Part shown: positions 6,730 through 9,899 of the stretch, piece after piece
Position numbering within the stretch: position 1 is the first letter of the stretch
Layout: each line of letters opens with the position of its first letter
NCBI GenBank assembly: GCA_949286775.1
Contig: CASEDW010000218.1
Coordinates: 1 to 9,899, forward strand
Length of the DNA stretch: 9,899 nt
From: an uncultured Eubacteriales bacterium
Lineage (GTDB): Bacteria; Bacillota; Clostridia; Lachnospirales; Lachnospiraceae
Direction: 5' to 3'
Notes under the pieces: generated by a model
What the model was told of the DNA's origin: nothing
Seen by the model: the letters and a program-made list of their open reading frames with translations, nothing else
Databases searched by the model: none
Translations under genes and position numbers: made by a program

Positions 6730-8258
6730 GAGCAAGCGGAATTCTGCTTCCGGTATTTTCGCTTCCGGGTAAATACGGAATAGGCGATTTATCAAAGGAA
6801 GCTTATGATTTTGTCGACTGGCTGAAAAAAGCGGGGCAAACATACTGGCAGATACTGCCTCTCGGAGCTACAGGCGCGTCAGGTTCGCCGTATCAGTCAT
6901 ATTCGACATTCGCCGGAGATCCGAATCTGATCTCGCTTGAGGCGCTCTGTGAAGAGGGACTTTTAAATTCAAGCGAGCTTAAAGCGTATGAAATGCCGGC
7001 GAATAATGAATATATTGATTATAAAAATCTGACTGTCCGAAAACTCTCGGCGCTTCGTCTGGCTTTTTCAAGATTTAAGCCTGATGAGGAGTTTGAAAAG
7101 TACTGCGAAGAAAACGCCGGATGGCTCGATGATTATACGCTGTTTAAAACAATTAAGGACAGCGCCGGCGAACTGCCTTGGTATGAATGGGACAGACCGC
7201 TGAAATTCAGACATAAAGCAGCACTGGCCAAAATAAAAAAAGAGCGTCAGCAGGATATTCTGTTTTATGAATTTGTTGAATATACATTCAGCAAACAGTG
7301 GAAAAAATTAAAAGAATACGCGAATGAAAACGGAATAAAGATCATAGGCGATCTGCCGATTTATGTGGCAATGGACAGCGCCGACGCGTGGAGTTCGCCG
7401 AAACTTTTTAAATACGATAAGAATCTTGAGCCTAAAGTCGTGGCGGGATGTCCTCCGGATTGTTTCACGGCTGACGGCCAGCTCTGGGGAAATCCCATAT
7501 ATGACTGGAAGTATCATGAGAAGACGGATTTTGAGTGGTGGATGAAGAGGGTTAAACACTGCTTTGAAATCTACGATATGCTCAGAATCGATCATTTCAG
7601 GGGATTCGCGTCTTATTATGAAGTGGAAAATGGCGCGCCGAACGCGATAGACGGCAAGTGGGTAAAAGGACCGGGAATAAAGATATTTGATAAGATGAAA
7701 GAAGAGTTCGGCAACGTTCCGGTCATAGCCGAGGATCTGGGATATTTGACTGAGGACGTATTTGAACTTCTTGACGAGACGGGTTATCCGGGAATGAAGA
7801 TTCTTGAGTTCGCCTTTGACTCAAGCCATGACAGTCTGTATCTTCCTCACAAATATATCAGAAACTGCGTTGTGTATACGGGAACGCATGATAACGATAC
7901 AGTTGTAGGATGGCTTGAAAGCCTTGGCTGGGAAGAGAGAAAATTTGTCTGCGATTATGTAGGGCATTACAATATCAGAAATGAGGATCTTGCCTTTGAG
8001 ATAGTCCGCCTCGCGATGGGAAGCATAGCGGATCTTTGCGTCATACCGATGCAGGATTATTTAAGCCTTGGAAGATGGGCAAGAATGAATACTCCGGGCA
8101 CAGTTAAAAACAATTGGAGATGGCGTGTTGGCAGGGAAGCGATGACAGAAGATCTCGCGGCAAAGATCGAATGGCTGACTGATCTTTTCGGCAGAAAGAT
8201 CAGAAAAGATAACGCGGAGGAAAAACCGCAAGAAAACGATGATGTTTCAACTGATTAA
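6726..8258 (+). CDS. malQ: 4-alpha-glucanotransferase (amylomaltase, GH77)
   Basis: MalQ transfers 1,4-alpha-glucan segments between maltooligosaccharides, releasing glucose, in cytoplasmic maltose or glycogen metabolism. The 510-residue protein begins in family style (SGILLPVFSLPGKYGIGDL) and has QILPLGATGASGSPYQSYS early. Catalytic residues of GH77 are visible by comparison with Thermus amylomaltase: the nucleophile Asp289 in RIDHFRGF, the acid/base Glu336 in AEDLG, and Asp389 in GTHDNDT. NTPGTVKNNWRWRVG closes the conserved core. The last 20 or so residues (after LFGRK) form a charged tail rich in Glu, Asp, Asn and Lys, probably disordered. ATG 6726 overlaps the ribF stop and has a strong ribosome site. 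No other glycan genes are in view, so whether it serves maltodextrin uptake or glycogen turnover cannot be told. No clear terminator follows it. Confidence 0.97.
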   Translation: MRASGILLPVFSLPGKYGIGDLSKEAYDFVDWLKKAGQTYWQILPLGATGASGSPYQSYSTFAGDPNLISLEALCEEGLLNSSELKAYEMPANNEYIDYKNLTVRKLSALRLAFSRFKPDEEFEKYCEENAGWLDDYTLFKTIKDSAGELPWYEWDRPLKFRHKAALAKIKKERQQDILFYEFVEYTFSKQWKKLKEYANENGIKIIGDLPIYVAMDSADAWSSPKLFKYDKNLEPKVVAGCPPDCFTADGQLWGNPIYDWKYHEKTDFEWWMKRVKHCFEIYDMLRIDHFRGFASYYEVENGAPNAIDGKWVKGPGIKIFDKMKEEFGNVPVIAEDLGYLTEDVFELLDETGYPGMKILEFAFDSSHDSLYLPHKYIRNCVVYTGTHDNDTVVGWLESLGWEERKFVCDYVGHYNIRNEDLAFEIVRLAMGSIADLCVIPMQDYLSLGRWARMNTPGTVKNNWRWRVGREAMTEDLAAKIEWLTDLFGRKIRKDNAEEKPQENDDVSTD

Positions 8259-8270
8259 CTTTATTTGTAA

Positions 8271-8299
8271 TTGATTTTGCCTTTAAATGAGTATAGAAT
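8271..8299 (+). promoter_or_regulatory. Putative sigma-A promoter for 4hbD
   Basis: TTGATT at 8271-8276 (4/6 to the -35 consensus) and TAGAAT at 8294-8299 (5/6 to the -10 consensus) are separated by 17 nt, the optimum. Transcription would start near 8305, giving a leader of about 60 nt. A weaker overlapping pair is TTGCCT 8277-8282 with GATACT 8300-8305. The match to consensus is what I see; activity is inference, but the change in codon use between malQ and 4hbD supports a separate transcription unit. Confidence 0.55.
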
Positions 8300-8314
8300 G
8301 ATACTTGGTAAATG

Positions 8315-8332
8315 TTGGAGCTGAAACTCCAA
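8315..8332 (+). other. Leader hairpin upstream of 4hbD
   Basis: TTGGAG and CTCCAA form a perfect 6-bp stem around the loop CTGAAA. It falls about 10 nt after the predicted transcription start and 33 nt before the 4hbD ATG. An A-rich run rather than a T-tract follows, so it is not an intrinsic terminator. A 5'-end stabilising hairpin is one possible role; protein or ligand sensing is not indicated. Confidence 0.45.
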
Positions 8333-8365
8333 AAATATATGCGAAGTGCAGAAAGGTAGAAAAAA

Positions 8366-9490
8366 ATGAAAGAAATTTTAATCGCACCACAGATTGATCA
8401 TTTTGAAACATTCAAAGAGTTCGCCGATGAATTTAAACTCAGCGAAAAAGACCTTATTCTTACAAATGAGTACATCTACAATCCTGTAATGTCAAACGCT
8501 GGCGTAAAATGCAAAACTATCTTCCAGGAGAAATTCGGAGGCGGCGAGCCTTCTGATATCATGGTAGACGCTATCCTTGCAGAGATGAACAAATATGACT
8601 GCGAGAGAATTATAGCTGTCGGCGGCGGTACTATTATCGATATCGCTAAGATCATGTGTCTTGAGGACGCTACAGATACAGACGCTCTTTACGACAGAAA
8701 AGAGCTTGTTAAAGCTAAAAAGCTTATCATCATCCCTACAACATGCGGAACAGGTTCAGAAGTAACAAATATCGCTGTTGTTAACCGTACAAGAAAAGGA
8801 ACAAAGATGGGTCTTACATCACCTAACATGTACGCTGACCACGCTGTTCTTATTCCTGAGTTCCTCAAGAGCCTTCCTTATCCTGTATTCGCTACATCAT
8901 CTATCGACGCTCTTATCCATGCCGTTGAGTCTTACCTTGGACCGTTCTCAACAGAGACAACAGAGCTTTTTGCTGTAGCGGCTATCAAAGATATCGTAGG
9001 AGGATACTGCAGAGTAGCCCTTAACGGACAGGATGCATGGAAAGCAGACGCGGGAAGATATCTTAAAGCTTCTAACTACGCGGGTATCGCGTTCGGCAAT
9101 AACGGATGCGGCGCTGTTCACGCAATGAGCTATGCCCTTGGCGGAAAATATCATGTAGCTCACGGCGAGTCAAACTATCAGTTCTTCACAGATGTTCTTA
9201 AAACATATCTTAAGAAAAAACCTGAAGGAAAGATCCAGGACATCATGAAACTCGTAACTGATACATGCGCGGCTAACGGATTCAAGGCAGAAGGAAACGG
9301 AATCGAAGTTCTTGAAGCTCTTCTTTCAGCTGTTCTCCGCAAGAAAAAAATGAGCGAGTTCGGAGCTACACAGGAGGATATCCGTCCGTTCGCTGAAAGC
9401 ACAATCGCAAATCAGCAGAGACTTCTTAGAAACAACTACGTAGAGCTTACGGTTGACGATATAGAAGCTATCTATCAGGCAAGACTTTAA
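8366..9490 (+). CDS. 4hbD: NAD-dependent 4-hydroxybutyrate dehydrogenase (iron-containing alcohol dehydrogenase family)
   Basis: A 374-residue group III (iron-dependent) alcohol dehydrogenase. It most resembles the Clostridium kluyveri enzyme, which interconverts succinate semialdehyde and 4-hydroxybutyrate in succinate or 4-aminobutyrate fermentation to butyrate. Shared features as I recall them are the N-terminal LTNEYIYNP and FQEKFGGGEPSD, and the C-terminal QQRLLRNNY. The NAD-binding GGGT is at 86-89 and PTTCGTGSEVT at 124-134. Metal ligands Asp181 and His185 (DALIH), His252 (GAVHAMSY) and His266 (AHGE) show the family's 4- and 14-residue spacings. ATG 8366 follows AAAGG at 8352-8356 by 9 nt. 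Isoleucine is nearly always ATC or ATT and Gln always CAG, unlike ribF or truB, suggesting high expression. The partner CoA transferase and dehydratase genes are not in the window. Another short-chain alcohol substrate remains possible. Confidence 0.85.
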   Translation: MKEILIAPQIDHFETFKEFADEFKLSEKDLILTNEYIYNPVMSNAGVKCKTIFQEKFGGGEPSDIMVDAILAEMNKYDCERIIAVGGGTIIDIAKIMCLEDATDTDALYDRKELVKAKKLIIIPTTCGTGSEVTNIAVVNRTRKGTKMGLTSPNMYADHAVLIPEFLKSLPYPVFATSSIDALIHAVESYLGPFSTETTELFAVAAIKDIVGGYCRVALNGQDAWKADAGRYLKASNYAGIAFGNNGCGAVHAMSYALGGKYHVAHGESNYQFFTDVLKTYLKKKPEGKIQDIMKLVTDTCAANGFKAEGNGIEVLEALLSAVLRKKKMSEFGATQEDIRPFAESTIANQQRLLRNNYVELTVDDIEAIYQARL

Positions 9491-9502
9491 TCTTAGTTGA
9501 CC

Positions 9503-9662
9503 AAACTGATAAAATTGATTAAATAATTAATTAAAGTGATCAATTATTTAAATTGGCCAATTAGTTAAACTGGTAAATTAATTAAACTTATTATACTGAT
9601 CAATTAATTAAACTTATTAAACTTATTAATTTTATTAAACTTATTAAACTGATTAATTAATT
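9503..9662 (+). repeat. AT-rich degenerate 9-nt tandem array in the 4hbD 3' UTR
   Basis: The 160 bp tile without remainder into twelve 9-nt units, consensus AAACTKATT, and AT spacers. Units start at 9503, 9512, 9533, 9550, 9567, 9584, 9593, 9610, 9619, 9628, 9637 and 9646. Four units are identical AAACTTATT (9584, 9610, 9619, 9637). Five 8-nt spacers, mostly AATTAATT, follow units at 9533, 9550, 9567, 9593 and 9646, making 17-nt higher-order repeats; a 12-nt spacer lies at 9521-9532. By hand count only 23 of 160 bases are G or C. The array contains palindromes, including AATTGGCCAATT at 9551-9562 and two TGATCA. It has stops in the 4hbD frame and no credible coding use. Function is unknown. 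Confidence 0.85.
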
Positions 9663-9682
9663 GACAAACTGTATATTAGACA

Positions 9683-9710
9683 GGGTGCCGCATCGCGGCA
9701 CCCTTATTTT
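9683..9710 (+). terminator. Intrinsic terminator of the 4hbD transcript
   Basis: GGGTGCCGC (9683-9691) and GCGGCACCC (9695-9703) form a perfect 9-bp GC-rich stem with a 3-nt ATC loop, followed by TTATTTT. It lies 192 nt after the 4hbD stop codon, an unusually long distance, and encloses the AT-rich array in the transcript. The opposite strand lacks a T-tract after the stem, so it should work for the + strand only. Confidence 0.92.
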
Positions 9711-9721
9711 GTGTCTGAGAG

Positions 9722-9806
9722 ATTACGAATCTGAAATATTACGAATCAAAAACTAAAAATATAAATTTGATACGTAGTAAATTGAGAAAGACTACGAATC
9801 AAAAAC
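9722..9806. repeat. Three direct TACGAATC repeats
   Basis: TACGAATC occurs at 9724-9731, 9740-9747 and 9793-9800. The first two share the longer ATTACGAATC (9722-9731, 9738-9747). The last two share TACGAATCAAAAAC (9740-9753, 9793-9806). The intervals are 16 and 53 nt. They lie after the 4hbD terminator in non-coding AT-rich sequence. They could be protein-binding half sites or decayed duplication; neither is established. Confidence 0.6.
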
Positions 9807-9813
9807 GAAGAAC

Positions 9814-9865
9814 ATGGTCAAGTCCATATTTGTGTGTAAATTACCTTTAGGTCTATGATGACCAT
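9814..9865. repeat. Short inverted repeat ATGGTCA / TGACCAT
   Basis: ATGGTCA at 9814-9820 and TGACCAT at 9859-9865 are exact reverse complements with 38 nt between them. On the minus strand the stem would come just after a possible gene end at 9866 and is followed by a T-rich stretch (CGTTTTTG), so a weak minus-strand terminator is conceivable. The stem is only 7 bp with a long loop, so chance is also plausible. Confidence 0.3.
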
Positions 9866-9899
9866 TTAGGCTGCCAGTAATGCTTTCTGTTCCTCTGCA
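9866..9899 (-). CDS. Possible C-terminal end of a minus-strand gene (partial, runs off the window)
   Basis: Read on the minus strand, the last bases give AEEQKALLAA followed by TAA at 9868-9866. Ten codons with an ordinary helical protein end, and a marked change from AT-rich spacer to balanced composition, suggest the end of a gene convergent with 4hbD. This is too short to identify a family. Another minus-strand frame also stays open across these bases, so the reading is tentative. Confidence 0.3.
   Translation of the reverse strand, partial: AEEQKALLAA

Noticed and set aside
8259..8290. Terminator after malQ
   Set aside because: There is no GC-rich stem followed by a T-tract. The only hairpin (8315-8332) is weak and followed by A residues, so readthrough into 4hbD cannot be excluded.
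9503..9662. CRISPR array or iteron-type origin
   Set aside because: Units are 9 nt with AT-only spacers, far too short and uniform for CRISPR. There is no DnaA box set, Rep gene or cas gene nearby.
9488..9680. Reading of the AT array in the 4hbD frame as K-L-I/N-L-L repeats, a possible extended or frameshifted C-terminus
   Set aside because: 4hbD already has a complete family-length end at 9490. The frame has several stops, and the 8-nt spacers break phase, so this is a by-product of a 9-nt unit.
9661..9685. Perfect TTGACA -35 box just before the terminator
   Set aside because: At 16-18 nt downstream there is only GC-rich terminator stem and no -10 element, so it is not a promoter. It arises by chance at the array edge.

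Overview
This window is an ordinary stretch of Firmicutes chromosome, most likely from an anaerobic Clostridia member; Lachnospiraceae-like is my best guess, and the species is not determinable from sequence alone. The evidence is the conserved gene order nusA-ylxR-ylxQ-infB-rbfA-nrnA-truB-ribF, the long low-complexity IF2 N-terminus, the moderate GC content, and a 4-hydroxybutyrate dehydrogenase of the type known from Clostridium kluyveri.

Positions 1-6729 hold the 3' end of nusA and seven complete genes of the translation and RNA-metabolism operon, all on the + strand. The genes overlap or sit within a few bases of each other: nusA/ylxR overlap by 8 bp, ylxR/ylxQ by about 17, rbfA/nrnA by 8. 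Gaps elsewhere are 3-27 bp, and I see no internal terminator. Products are NusA (elongation and antitermination), YlxR/RnpM (RNase P RNA-binding modulator), YlxQ (L7Ae-type RNA binder), IF2, RbfA (30S maturation), NrnA (nanoRNA/pAp phosphatase), TruB (tRNA psi55 synthase) and RibF (riboflavin kinase/FAD synthetase). Several genes use non-ATG starts (ylxQ GTG or TTG, ribF TTG), each chosen by its Shine-Dalgarno.

Positions 6726-8258 hold malQ (4-alpha-glucanotransferase). It overlaps the ribF stop by ATGA and has the strongest Shine-Dalgarno noticed in the window. It therefore appears to be translated from the same message, which is an unusual neighbour for this operon.

Positions 8259-8365 are a 107-bp gap with a plausible sigma-A promoter (TTGATT-17-TAGAAT) and a small leader hairpin. 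It drives 4hbD (8366-9490), an iron-dependent alcohol dehydrogenase best matched to 4-hydroxybutyrate dehydrogenase. Codon use in 4hbD differs from its neighbours (only two ATA isoleucine codons), as expected for an abundant catabolic enzyme.

Positions 9491-9899 contain no convincing complete gene. A 160-bp, about 86% AT array tiles exactly into twelve 9-nt units plus 4/8-nt AT spacers (9503-9662). It lies between the 4hbD stop and a strong intrinsic terminator (9683-9710), so it should be transcribed as 3' UTR. After the terminator come three TACGAATC repeats, a short inverted repeat, and a possible C-terminal scrap of a minus-strand gene running off the right edge.

I do not see a defence island, CRISPR array, identifiable transposon or clearly new multi-gene system. 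The most distinctive feature is the AT-rich array in the 4hbD 3' UTR.
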